The notes under the pieces were generated by a model. It made no database searches and was not told where the DNA came from. It saw only the letters and a program-made list of their open reading frames with translations. A stretch of DNA of 64,000 nucleotides from Chondrus crispus (taxonomy: Eukaryota; Rhodophyta; Florideophyceae; Gigartinales; Gigartinaceae): NCBI RefSeq assembly GCF_000350225.1, contig NW_005178983.1:496001-560000 (forward strand), given 5' to 3'. The position numbers and the translations under genes are program-made. The first letter of the stretch is position 1. Each line of letters opens with the position of its first letter. Positions 43,043 to 54,962 of this stretch are shown here, piece by piece.

Positions 43043-43166
43043 TTTCCCGGTCTTTTGTGTACAAGTACGCCCATGCACCCTGCCCCAACTTAAGTCTTTC
43101 TCCCATCTTCACCTGCCATCGCTCGACCTCTCTGCACTGCAGCTACCATCAAACTTCTTCAGCACA

Positions 43167-43478
43167 ATGACAAATCGTTCGATTCACCTTTTCCTCGCCG
43201 TTACCGTCGTTCTCTCGATCTTCTTTCCAATCGTATCGGCAGGGCCTCTAGGCGATTTTCGATTCAGTGGCTGTCACGGCTCCGCCACCGTTCATGATTG
43301 CGGATGTTACAACGGCTACTGTTATTCAGATTGTGACAACGGCCTTGACGGGCTCTTTGGGTCCGATCCTTGGTGCTATACTACTGATAGCTACTCACAA
43401 AGCTATAAGTACATGACATGCTCAAGTGATGCGGATTGTAGCTACAATTGGGCGTGTGCCGGACCTTGTTCCATTTGA
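43167..43478 (+). CDS. Small secreted cysteine-rich protein
   Basis: An intact 103-codon frame with ATG in good context (CACAATGAC). Residues 1-25 are a clear signal peptide: N-terminal TNRS, hydrophobic core HLFLAVTVVLSIFFPIV, and a likely cut after VSA. The mature 78 residues hold ten cysteines in GCHG, DCGCYNGYCYSDC, DPWCYTT, TCSSDADC and NWACAGPC, plus many tyrosines and glycines, and no lysine-rich or membrane part. Ten cysteines would allow five disulfides. The sequence looks like an extracellular defence, adhesion or signalling peptide, but I recognise no family, and WCYTT alone is not enough for a kringle. It lies between two element clusters and appears to be a single-exon host gene. 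Confidence 0.7.
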   Translation: MTNRSIHLFLAVTVVLSIFFPIVSAGPLGDFRFSGCHGSATVHDCGCYNGYCYSDCDNGLDGLFGSDPWCYTTDSYSQSYKYMTCSSDADCSYNWACAGPCSI

Positions 43479-44953
43479 TGTTGCTGCTGAGAGCGATGGC
43501 GCCATAAAAGACGGGGAATTCTCAAGGTGTCGTCTTCGAATTGGTCTCTTTGCTTCTGAAATTAACATTTGTTTGCTTCTGCGGCAAGGCCATATTTGCT
43601 TCTCATATGAAAATGGAGCAGCTCGCTTTACAATACTTAGCTTTTTGAGTGATGGTTTGGCTTGTTTTGGTGGGGTCGCTAGAATTTAATCCATTAAACT
43701 GGGTAACCTTTATCAGATTAATACCACGGTGAGCTTGCTTCCGCATTGCAAACGAGAAGTCACCGCTAAGCATGAGAAATCATATCTTTTGACCATCACG
43801 AGGTGAAGTTCAAGGTATGCATCATTCGGATGGGCGAAGCATCTCTTTTGAAAGCTGATGCATCTACATTTGGCCTCAGGGATTGGAACAATAGTACTGC
43901 AATAGAAATGCGAGGCATTTTGCAATACAATAACGTTGTCCGCAAAGTAAACGCGTGTTTTTGGTTGCAGAAACCAAAGCTGGTGGGTCGCAAAGTAAAT
44001 TATAAACTGAAAATCCAACCACAAGTTTTTCACAAGCCGTACGTAGCAGGCCTTCTCGATGTCATCGTCAACCTGGAACGTGGTTCAACCCACCCTCGCG
44101 TGACTTTTTGTACGGCCGCAACCAGTATGGCCGGTGGCGGAGTTTCTTTGTGCGCGTTAGGGGCTGGCAAGGAGTCCATATTTGCGTTTGAAAAGGGTTG
44201 GCGGGGGGGTGTGAGCTTGAGTGAAGGGCGAGGATGGTTAGAAGAGTGGTGGTGGTGTTGTGCGGTTGCAGGCCGAAGTGCTACAGAGGCCGTCAAAACT
44301 CACGTAAAACTCACATGCAACGTGTTTCGGAGGTCCTGTGAGTTTTCGTAAAAGGCGTTGGTCGAAAATATTTTTGCCAGAAATTTTGATCCAAGTCGTT
44401 GAAGAATGTGGTTACATCCAGACGACAGTACGGCACACCACAGTAATAAGACATAGCCAATAGGGCATACCGTAGTCGCGACGCAATAAAGTATCCGACG
44501 GCCACCTGCTCCCTCGGGGATCGAGGGGAATCGGAGTTCACGGAACCACAGGTTATGGGCACCACGAACCACTGAGCACGATCCGTCCCACCCAACCCCG
44601 CACACAGAAGACGTTAAACATAGCGCACGCAGCGCAACAAGACGAACCGAACTGCACAATCGCACAAGACCATCCAGCGCCCTCCTCCGATTCGTCACAC
44701 CAACAACCCACAAGCAGATCACCAGCCAAGACACCTCAAAATGAGCGAGAGAACCAGCATGTCCCAGGGATGCCTCTCACTACTCACCCTCTTCAATTTC
44801 TCTTACTGGTATGATGCATTATAACTCCACGCAAGAGCGATCGACGCACAAGACCATCTCGACCTAACGATAATCCAAGCAACCGATCCAGCCCAAAGGA
44901 AGACGCAACAAAAAAGCAAGATCAACTCACAACGGCCATCATGCAAAGCCTCA
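43479..44953. other. No supported gene; probably holds the 5' end of the second Copia element
   Basis: An 183-codon plus-strand frame (43803-44351) begins with a non-ATG codon and has no known motif, so it is not called. From about 44370 the composition turns A/C-rich like the Copia element that follows, so its LTR and leader probably start near here; the matching LTR would be outside the window. Confidence 0.35.
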
Positions 44954-47900
44954 GTGAGAGCTAAACCCCCACACACCATCGGTAAGTTCACGAATCACAT
45001 CCAACTAGCGCAACTGATCCAAGCGCAGGCACACGCACACACGGCTCAGCTATCCGCAGCACCACACACAAAATGGGAGAAATACCCAGAGAAACGCAGA
45101 CTGCAAAGCACCACCAAACCGAGAACCACACAGAGACGCTACGACAGACCACCAGACCAAAAAGGCACCTGGCGCCACATCCACGGCAGTGTCACGCATA
45201 GCACTGACAAATGCTTCGCATGGAGACAGTACAACACACCACGGATACCACACACGAACAGAGCCACAGTGTCCCACAACGGCAACCACGGGCAAAGCTC
45301 AGAACACAGCGAAGTGAATGAACTCCGCGAACGCCTCCAAATATTGGAAGACGTAATTGCAGAGCAACAGAACACGTTCGAAGGTAAGGACACATTCATA
45401 TTAGATTCCGGTGCACAACCGACGTATACCGCTTCACCTCACGCGAGCATGCATCCCAGCACCGGTACACTGACACAGACTGCCACTGGCCAACGCGTAC
45501 GCATTACACACTCCGGCAACATCGGAATACAGACGAAGAATGACAAGATCAGTCTACCAGCTGTCCACACACCGGAAATCCAAAAAAATCTCCTCTCGGT
45601 ACACGACCTGACTGCACACGGTCATGTTACATTCCCAAGAACACACGCACGACTGCATGCACCCACCAAGATACCAACAGCCACACTAACGGCACCCTAC
45701 TCGAAAGGACAATATAGAGTCACAAGTGAGTCACCGCCAACCGCCAAAGGCGCATGTACGTACCCAAGTAAGAAGAGAAGGATAAAAACGAAGACAACCT
45801 CTCAAAAAACAAAAACAAAACGACCCGCACCCACAATAAGTCATACACACAGCATCCCGTACTCGGGACCATCCAAAAGAAAACCCATACTGCGCACCAC
45901 AACAGCACCCCAAAACACAGACGCTAAACGGAACGCCACACAACAACTCATGCACGAGTGGCACCTCAATTTGGGCCAGGCCCACCCGAAAACATATCTA
46001 TAATGTCCAAGAACGGCCTCTTGCCACCCCTACCGAAAGGGCTAACAGACAACAGCGCACAGATAACCTGTAGTGGCTGTATTGACGGCAAATCGACGTC
46101 CAGACCCCACAGGAGAACCAAGCACCACGCCGCAAGAGGAGACAGCCTCTCATCGGACGTATGCGGACCCATAAAGTCGTCATCCACACACAACGCAAAT
46201 TATTTCATAACAATAATGCCACGGAAACACGGTGCCTATGGGTATTCTGTCTCAACAACAGAGCACAAGTCTCGACGATCATCATCAACGCCATTGAGCA
46301 CATCGCCGCCCAGAACGAGAGATACCCGCGACTCCTGGCAACCGACAATGCAAAAGAGTACCTCGCCAAATCAGTACAAGAAGCGCTCAAAAAGAGAGGA
46401 ATTCACTTTCGCCCGACTACCCCGTACACTCCTCAGGAGAATGCGCTGGCGGAAAGAATAAACCGCACGCTGATGGAGAAAGTGAGAGCGACACTGTCGC
46501 ACAGCCCACTCCCAGATGCACATTGGCAGGACTCACTCTACGACGCGGTATTTAAATACAACTTAACATACCATCACGGACTGAAAAGCATCCCGCATAC
46601 GGCATGGCATGGCACCACACCGGAAATGCGGAAAATGTTCACATTTGGACAAGTAGACTACTCACCGATTCTCAAGCCCAACGCCCCGAAGCTGCAACAC
46701 AAGGCCACCCCAATAAGATACATGTACGGAATAGACAACACACACATCTGTGTCCAACACATTGTCACACGCAAATACACAAAAATGCGTGCAGACAACT
46801 TCCGTCCGTACCACCAACACAGGGACCCCTGCACGACCACGACAACAGCCTTCGCAACTCGCACAGAGCCCCGACGAAGCCACTCGCAAATGACACAAAA
46901 TGCAAAGAAGAAAACCCCACACAACCGCAAGCGCACCACGCGCACGGTGTCAACAAAAAGCGACAGAACACCCACACCGCCGAAGACACTAAAACGAGCG
47001 CGACTGTACCCACAGATGGATCATAGCGCACGACGCCGAATTGGAGCAAATAGACGACATGAAGGCGATAGATTGGGCATCACAGAAACCCTGCAACGCA
47101 CGCACAGCAATCATCCCGACCACCATGACTTATCGATACAAACATGGACACGGGCAAGGGACCACAACGAGGAAAGCGCGATGCTCGATACGAGGAGACC
47201 GCATGAAACCACACGAGCACTACGATCCCGAAAAAACCGCCACGTACATGGCAGATCGCACCACGATCAGAACGCTATTCGCCATAGCAGCCTCCATGAA
47301 TATGACCATCGAGCATTTCGACATCACTGGAGCATATTTGCATGAGAAATACCAACACGAAAACCGAGTATACGTGTGGCAGCCTCAACGCTTCGATGGC
47401 ACGTACAAACACATAAGCACACACGGCGAGCTGAAGGGCAACTTATGCGGGACTCCAGCGGCAGCCAATATATACGGTACAGAGCTACACCATCACCTCA
47501 AACGCCATGGTTACATCCAGATGAGATCAGACACCTCACTGTTCACAAAAAAGGGCACACCATACTCGTAGGTATTAGCATGGACCACTTCCTCCCAATT
47601 GCCACCAGCCAAGCCCTCATCAATGACCTATACACAATCCTCCAAAAAAAGTACAAGGTCAAGAGAATGGGGCGGCCAAGCAAGTACCTCAACTGGACAA
47701 TAAGGTACAGCAAGGAATGAATACACCTGTCCCAACCAGAGCACATAGACAACGTCGTGAACCTCCTTTCTCAGCAAGAGTGCAACACCAAGAGCACCCC
47801 CTATCTGGACGGCATCAATATGGACCCCCCAGCAGAACGCGAAGAAAAATGTGAAGAGATCGCCGCGATATACGAAAAAGCAGTCGGAGAAATCCGATAT

Positions 47901-48137
47901 ATCGCGGACAGCACCCGCCCCGACATAGCATTCGCCACCACTGCCCTCGCCCGAGCACTCAAGAAACCAACACGCAGACACTGGAAACTTGTACAGAGGC
48001 TTGCACAATATCTGAGAGCAACGAAGAACGAAGTCATACTCATACCATCAAAGAAGGAAACAGGAGTGACATTCAACGCGTTCTCCAACGCGGACTACGC
48101 GAACGACCAGACCACCAGGAAGTCAATCACAGGGATA
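44954..48137 (+). mobile_element. Second Copia element (fossil), cut in its RNase H region by a Gypsy element
   Basis: Plus-strand Copia-type order: gag remnant, protease motif TFILDSGAQPTYT (about 45395), pre-integrase block HEWHLNLGQAHP (about 45953), integrase blocks LATDNAKEYLAKSV and TPQENALAERINRTLMEK (46330-46480), reverse transcriptase landmarks (EHFDITGAYLHEKYQHENRV, about 47305) and an RNase H block NADYANDQTTRKSITGI (about 48083-48130), where the sequence is interrupted at 48138 by the LTR of the chromodomain Gypsy element. The remainder should lie beyond 64000. The coding strand is strikingly A/C-rich, unlike the other Copia element, so it is a different lineage. Several breaks are present; it is older than the Gypsy elements inside it. 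Confidence 0.75.
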
Positions 48138-48837
48138 TGTAGCATGAACACCCCCAGACGACTGGAGGTGTATGCACAGTTCGACCTGTAGACCCCGGAT
48201 CGGAGAAGGGGTGAAGCGGGCCAACCAGCTACGGAACCGGGCTCGGGCCCGGGTAGCGGTGGTAGAGCGGGAGCGAGCAGGGACGCGCGCACGCACGAGC
48301 AGATCGACGCCTCGACGCCCCGGAGCAGCACTGGGTGACGTACCAGTGGCGACGGGCGGAGGCGGTTCCGTGCTCGCTCGCGTGCTGCGCGTCCACTCCG
48401 GCTCGGCTCCGACTAAACGCGCGCGAAGAGCGAAGGCGACGTTTAGAATAAGCTGGCTGGACTGACCTCGGCGGTCGGTTGAGGACAAGCCAGTGCTTGT
48501 CCCTCCCCGCCGCCGTCGGTCCGCACCATATTTAATGTACAAAACAATCTATCATAACACTACAGTACCGAGGTACTGTAGTGGACTACTGTAGTGCAGG
48601 TCGGCCTGCACTGTAATACTGTCAGCTATGTCAAGGCTGACAGTACACGTATTACCCGTGGTGCGTGCGCGCTTCGTTCGCGCGTGTACACGTGTGCGCG
48701 TGTATGCGCGTGTCCCTTGTCCCCGTGGTGTACACGTGGACACGCGCGGTTGTACTGTAGAGCGTCGAGCTCTACAGTAGGGGATCCTGTTGTTGATCTA
48801 ATCTAACTAAAAAGGCCCCAGGGGGGGTTATACTACA
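48138..48837 (-). repeat. 3' LTR of the chromodomain Gypsy element
   Basis: 700 bases starting TGTAGC and ending TACTACA, so the tips are TG...CA with short inverted repeats. It matches 63601-64000 over its first 400 bases. C-rich DNA (48839-48847) directly inside it is the polypurine tract on the coding strand. Confidence 0.85.
48559..48779. repeat. Row of short perfect hairpins inside the Gypsy LTR
   Basis: Four perfect inverted repeats follow each other: ACTACAGTACC/GGTACTGTAGT (48559-48582), AGTGCAGG/CCTGCACT (48593-48612), TACTGTCAGC/GCTGACAGTA (48617-48645) and TACTGTAGAGC/GCTCTACAGTA (48753-48779). A GTGCGCG/CACGTG-rich stretch fills the gap. Confidence 0.8.
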
Positions 48838-49157
48838 CGGCCCCCCCGTCAAGCGTGAACGTCCACGTTCACGGGTGCTTGTAGGGAGAGCCATGTCGGA
48901 CGCGTCTCACTTGATCTTGACTTGACCAAGGTTCCATTCGTCCCACCCCGTTCGTCACGTGTCTCCCCGTTCCCCGGTGTTTGCGTGGTTACGCTTCCCT
49001 CGCACGTCCCGCTCCCTTGTCCTTGATTAAATCGCCCCAAAAAAATCCAAAAAATCATTTTCCCGCGAAAATGTTTTCTTCCAAAAATTAGCGCACGATC
49101 CGTGATTGGTGCGCAGTCCAGTCCGAACTGTGTGCGCACAGTGTATGAATACAGTAC
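48838..49157 (-). mobile_element. 3' end of the chromodomain Gypsy internal region
   Basis: Polypurine tract, then a perfect hairpin GTGAACGTCCACGTTCAC (48855-48872), then non-coding DNA up to the insertion point of the plus-strand Gypsy element. The region continues at 54963. Confidence 0.65.
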
Positions 49158-49530
49158 TGTTGCGGAACGGCACGTGGATACGTGTAAAACTGGACTGCGA
49201 ACCGAAATGTGGATACGCACCACCTGGGTAGGGAACCGAAACGCAAGAGTCCGACAGGAGCGGTGGAAGAGGGCGTGTAGTCGACGCCACCGGAGCGTGG
49301 CGAAAGGAAAGGGGATGATGTGAGGCGGCGGTGGAGAGACAGGAACGATGGACGTGGAAGCAAGGGAGACAGGGATAGAGAGCTTCTCGCAGGGAGTAGA
49401 GAGTACTTAAGGGCGGCCTCCGGAAGATAGAAGGCGGGGGGAGGCAGCGAACAGTCACGAAGTAAAGAGTTTGGGTGGATGCCCTCATTGAACTGGTCGC
49501 GAGTGCCACGCGGTTGGGATAACCGCAACA
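49158..49530 (+). repeat. 5' LTR of the plus-strand Gypsy element
   Basis: Matches 54590-54962 throughout. Includes a TACTTAAG-containing stretch near 49405 and ends GGGATAACCGCAACA. The sequence just inside, TTACAAGCTTGTAAG, is palindromic and does not begin with the usual TGG primer site. Confidence 0.9.
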
Positions 49531-49579
49531 TTACAAGCTTGTAAGTGATCGCGGCACAAGTCGATCCGACTGCCAGCGA

Positions 49580-50974
49580 TTGGCAGAGGCAAGGAACAAG
49601 GGGCGAATCACTGTGATAAATCAGTCCACCGAGAGAGACGGTGACGATTATCGCGGACGTTCTGGTGAGGCGGTTCAGAGCGAGAGTGCTCTGCCGTCAT
49701 CAAGCCCTATGACTGCAGCCAGTGGAGGTCTCGGTATGATACCGACACCTGCTACGATACGGTCTCGAAACACAGACGCGTCCCAACTTCGTGAGAGGCA
49801 GCGTAGTTCTGGGGATATGGCATTGTTAAGGACGCCCACAAATGGGTCAGGAGTCGCTCAAGCGCTTTCCGGGATGAAAGAGGCGGTAGAAGCGATGATA
49901 GAGTCAATGGCACGAACTACGCAAACTGTCATACTGATAGGCGACATTGTATCGAGAGCGTCGAATTCTCTAGAGAACCTAACGGAAAGAATGTCCGAGG
50001 TGGTGCGGTCTGCTGTCCTCGAACGGGGAAATCTGGATGAAGCACAAGCGTCGAGCACCCTCAAGGAGCAAGATTTGTCGGACGAACTCAACTCTGTGAA
50101 AGCGCGTGTTGTGGGCTCCAGTCGTGCACAGGAGCTGCAAAATGATGCTAGTGCGCAGCCGGATGTATACTCCCTTCACACAGCGTATCGGATTTACAGT
50201 AAGTCTATGGAGCCGGTCAAGGTCAGCAAGCCTGGCGACGCGAAGTTTTTCGCTGCTCGTAAGGCTTGGACACGGCTCTGTAAGGACTTCCCCATTCGAG
50301 AGGGATGCCACCGCCGCCTACTAGCATGTGCTTTCTGTGGAACGGCCTTGGCCATTTTCGAAGACGTCGCATCATCGCACCTCGATGCCAACGCCGACGA
50401 TCTCTGGGAGATACTGCGAGGGCGCCTATGCAACAGCAGTCACCAGAGAGGTTTAAGGATTGCGTTTGACACGATGGAGTGGGACGAAGGGCGGGAGAGC
50501 GTTGGGCAGTTCGCGCAACGATTGCGTACGGCCGCAGTGGCCCTCCCAGACAAAGTCTCGGACGAGAGGCTTCTGGACCGTTTTACTCAGTCCTTAAGCG
50601 GACGGCTTCGTGACCACGCTCTGGCAGTGCAGGGAACATTTGACGAAGTGACGAGCCGGGTTGCGATGATGGGTACAAGAAGGGCAGGCAGCAGTCGGGA
50701 GTCCAAATTCCGGCCAGAGCGCGTAGCTGTACTCAGCGATGAAGTAACTACAGCAAACGAGAAGCCCCAATCACGTTCGAATTCCGCACCGTGCGCCAAC
50801 GCGATGGAGGATCGTTTTGCCACGGCCATATGCTACCACTGTGGCATCAAGGGCCACCCCGCGCGTTCTTGCGATAAGAAGCGCCGCAACAAGTCACAGA
50901 AAGCCACGTCCAACGCGGGGGAAGGGGGAGGGGAGGGGGAAGCAGCCGGCACCCCTCTAGCCAAGCAGAACTAG
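49580..50974 (+). mobile_element. Gypsy gag (plus-strand element)
   Basis: One open frame of about 460 codons that opens with a non-ATG codon. The capsid-type helical region is at about 50190-50640 (WDEGRESVGQFAQRLRTAA is typical), followed by a CCHC zinc knuckle CYHCGIKGHPARSC (about 50832). The N-terminal third is low-complexity and coiled. Confidence 0.8.
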
Positions 50975-53900
50975 CGGCCGACCAGGCCCCCGCGACAAGC
51001 TCAGAAGGGCGCTTGTGCCGATGTCAAGGACGGCGCAAGGACTTTGAGAACAATATTGTTGTCGAATTGTGCGCGGGGTGCGAAAACGTGTGGGTTCCTT
51101 TAGACACCGGGGCGAGATCAATCTGGATTGATTGATCTTGATTTGAAGGAATGGGGGGTCGTGGGTGCCAGCTGACGCATCGGCTACAGCCGCAGACGGA
51201 CATGAGATTGCCGTCTGCGGGAAGGGCAAGCTCAAGTTCGAACTCTGGGGCACCACTTTCGTGGAACCGGTGCTGGTGGCTGAAAAAATTCCCAGTAAAC
51301 TACTGATTGGAAGCGAGTTCTGGCGTCGATACGGACTCGTGCTAGACCTGCGTACACTCCGCGGGAGGATCTGGGTCTCAGGGAGGAGTATCCAGGGAAA
51401 CGTTGCCAAAATGACGACGAAGCACACAGGAACGGAACAAATGGCGATAATCAGCGATGGTGATGTCGAGGATGCCATAAGAGACATGGACTTGTCTCAG
51501 TTCCATGCGAAGCGAGAGGTGCAAGAGAAGTTTCGTGACATACTGTGGTCTCGCCGTGCGGTCTTCAAGGGACTCGGCAGGATAAGAGGTGTGCAGCACG
51601 AGATCAAACTGATAGAGGGCGCAAAACCCGTTTGCTGCCCTGTTAGACGACGTTCGCCTCGGGAAGAGGAGGTAGAGAGGGTAGAACTGGAAAAACTGCT
51701 CAAGATGGGGGTCGTGGAGCCCGCCGCCTCGCCATGGGCCGCGTGCAACGTCTTCGTGAAGAAGAAAGGCGGCACAATGCGTGTCACCTCGGATTTTCGC
51801 GAACTCAACGCAATGACCGTCACGGACACATATCCGATGGAGGATGTCCGCGCTACCCTCGATTGGATGGGTACGAAAAGCATATTTTCGACGTTCGACC
51901 TGAAGGACGGTTTCTTTCAGATCGAGCTGCAAGACGCCTCCCGCGATTGTACCGCTATCCGCACCGTGATCGGACTACTGCGCTACGTCCGTCTTCCCCA
52001 GGGAATGCAAAACTCCCCGGCGGCATTCTAGCGTGTTGTAAATCTTATTCTCGGCGGCAGGAAGGGATTAGACATCTGGGCGTTTATGGATGATGTCAGT
52101 CTGGGGACGGCTACTGTGGAGGAGCACCTTCGCTCGGTGGACTCAGCGTTGGAGACCTTCTACGAGGCCGGCGCAAGGCTGAAGTTGTCAAAATGCCAAT
52201 TTGGCGTGCGCACGGCTGTAATTCTGGGACACAAGATCGACCGAGATGGCATCAAGCCCTCAGATGCGCATGTAGCAACAATCAGGCGCCTCGTGGAGCC
52301 GGGAGGAGGAGAAGAGCTTATGCGGTTCCTAGGGTTGATGAATTTTTTCTCGGGTTTCATCGACCACTTTTCCGAAATTGCCCGGCCCCTCCATGAGGTC
52401 CTTGCTGGCACCGGGTTCAACAAAAAAAGCGAAGGGGGCAGCGGTTAGTAATCTCAGATTGGGGTAGGCGCTGGGGCGCCCGACAGCGCAGAGCATGGAA
52501 GGACCTCAAGGCAGTCCTCAGTGACCCCGACTTTCTCAAAGCACCCAGGCAAGGCGCGAGCAAGAAACTGATGACGGATGCAAGCGGTTATGGCATCGGG
52601 GGGGTCTTGCTACAGGAAGGGGAGGACAAAAGGTGGTACCCCGTGGCATTCACAAGCCGTAAACTTTCAGATGCCGAAAAGAAGTTCACAGTCACTGAGC
52701 GAGAGTGCCTCGCCGTCGTACATGCGTTGCGTAAATGGAGGTTCTACCTACATGGGGAGAGGGGCGTTGTCGTAGTCACGGATCATTGCTCCCTCAAGTG
52801 GCTCATGGGCCTAAGGGATCCACGAGGCAGATTGGCACGTTGGATGGTCGACATACAAGATTTTGACTTCACGGTCAAATACGCCCCCGGGGGGGACCTC
52901 GTCGTCCCAGACACCCTCAGCAGGGACGCGGTCGAGAAACCACTTTGCGCACGCTGTTTCCAGGAGATGGAGGATCCCGGGACCGTTCAAGGAGACGCAG
53001 AGGCGCTGTGCACGCTCCTGAGCATCACAGGACTGGGTGGGGGGCCTTCACCGGAGGACTTCCGTACAGAACAGCTGGCCGAGTTTGGTGATATCAAGGA
53101 CTACGCCTGGAAGAGGCGAGGTCTTGGATATGCTGTGGATGAGGAGGGACTGTTGCGGAGGACGAGGGCTGGGAGAGAGCTGATTGTAGTACCTCCGAAG
53201 CTAGTTGACGCAGTGCTTGACCAGGTTCATAGGTCCAGGCTAAGCGGTCACTACGGAGTCAGGCGAACTACGGACCGCCTGAGCAATTATTTTTGGTGGT
53301 CGGGCTGGAGAAAGGACCTGCAGCAAAGGGTTATGCGCTGCGTGGCTTGTACCGCAGCGAAAGCCACCAAGCCACAAAAGCATGCCAAGATGGTCGTGTA
53401 CCACCCACGTAGACGCTTCGAGCAGGTGGCAGTTGACGTCCAGACGGTTACCCCAAGGACAGCCGCGGGATGTGTGAAGATTTTGGTAATGATCGACACG
53501 TTCACCCGGTTTGCTCGCGCGCTGCCCATACCCGATGAACGGGCTGACACAGTGGCCAGGGTCATTTTGGATGAGTGGGTGTCAATATTTGGGCCTATGG
53601 AGTCCATGCTCTCGGATGGAGGACCAAACCTCATCGGCAACGTTGTCAGAGAAATGGCAAGACAACTCGGTGTCCGTCGCGTTCTCACCTCTCCACTTAA
53701 CCCTCAAGCCAACGGGCGCGTGGAGCGCTGGAACCGAACACTGGTGCAAGACCTAGCCTGCTTCTTCAGCACAGGGACTGAGGACTGGGACTCGCATGTG
53801 GCACTCGCTTGTTTCCGGTACAACACGAGTGTACACGAAGCCACTGGAATCACACCGTACGAGGCGATGTTTGGTATTCCTGCCTTCATGTCCTGGGGAT

Positions 53901-54487
53901 CGGGAGAGGCGCGCAGATTGCGGGGCGAGCCGTATGACCTGACTGAACACCTCCGTGGACTGCACAATTGCCTTCTGTCACGTGGAAGGAAGGCACGGGA
54001 AAGGGCAGCCGATGTCTATGACAGGGACGTCAGGAAAATGATATTGAGGAAAGGTTGTCGAGTGCTAGTTTGGTCGCCTGAACTCGCTAGCAAGGAGGGA
54101 AACAAAATCGTTCGCCCTTGGATAGGCCCCTACCGCATCGATGAAGTCCTGTCGCCGGTCAGCTACGTGCTCAAGTCAGAAATGGGTGGGAAAACCGCGC
54201 GTGTACACCCTAATCGAATGAAAAAAATTCCTGACGGGGCTGTGCAGACCTGTAGCGCGAGAAACGGAGTTTTTCCTGATGGGATACGGCTCCTGAGACG
54301 CATGCAAGAATCAAAGATGAAAATCAATCGACGCTCGGGGCAGGAAGAAAAATGGTTCAAGCTGCAAATCGCGCGGAGGAATTCCCCAAGATGGACCAGG
54401 GAGAGCGACATACCCGCAGTCATCGTCAGACTGTTTGACAAAGGCACTGACCGCGACGCGCCGACACACAACGACGTGAGCCCATAG
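50975..54487 (+). mobile_element. Gypsy pol (plus-strand element)
   Basis: Parts in order: protease DTGARS (about 51100), reverse transcriptase with VTSDFRELNAMTVTDTYPM, FSTFDLKDGFFQIEL and an unusual FMDD in place of YxDD (51780-52095), RNase H from MTDASGYGIGGVLLQE (about 52571), integrase zinc binding (VHRSRLSGHYGVRR then CVACTAAK) and core blocks VAVDVQTVT, LSDGGPNLIGN and NGRVERWNRTL (53420-53745), and a C-terminal region KGCRVLVWSPELA to ARVHPNRMKKIPDG. No chromodomain is seen. A few breaks are present. Confidence 0.8.
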
Positions 54488-54589
54488 CGATGATTGCGAA
54501 TACCTGCTCCTACTACGATTGGCGTTCATTCATCCCCGTCCCCGCTTGCAGGGTTGTTTCTCTGGCAGAAGCGAAGGAAAAGGGACGAG

Positions 54590-54962
54590 TGTTGCCGAAC
54601 GGCGCGTGGATACGTGTAAAACTGGACTGCGAACCGAAATGTGGATACGCACCACCTGGGTAGGGAACCGAAACGCAAGAGTCCAACAGGAGCGGGGGAA
54701 GAGGGGGTGTAGTCGACGCCACCGGGGCGTGGCGAAAGGAAAGGGGATGATGTGAGGCGGCGGTGGAGGGACAGGGACGATGGACGGGGAAGCAAGGGAG
54801 ACAGGGATAGAGAGCTTCCCGCAGGGAGTAGAGAGTACTTAAGGGCGGCCTCCGGAAGATAGAAGGCGGGGGGAGGCAGCGAACAGTCACGAAGTAAAGA
54901 GTTTGGGTGGATGCCCTCATTGAACTGGTCGCGAGTGCCACGCGGCTGGGATAACCGCAACA
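54590..54962 (+). repeat. 3' LTR of the plus-strand Gypsy element
   Basis: Partner of 49158-49530; preceded by the purine tract GAAGGAAAAGGGACGAG. Confidence 0.9.

Larger units (their letters stand above)
49158..54962 (+). mobile_element. Plus-strand Gypsy element (fossil), nearly whole, nested in the chromodomain Gypsy
   Basis: Two 373-base LTRs with tips TGTTGC...GCAACA, flanked by GTAC on both sides (49154-49157 and 54963-54966), and gag, protease, reverse transcriptase, RNase H and integrase in Ty3/Gypsy order. The LTRs differ at about eleven positions by eye (about 3%), giving a moderately recent insertion. The element looks close to whole with a few breaks in pol. Confidence 0.9.

Noticed and set aside
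43167-43478. Kringle domain in the small secreted protein because of WCYTT
   Set aside because: The cysteine spacing and length do not fit a kringle; one short motif is not enough.
43803-44351. 183-codon plus-strand frame
   Set aside because: Begins with a non-ATG codon and shows no motif or domain character.
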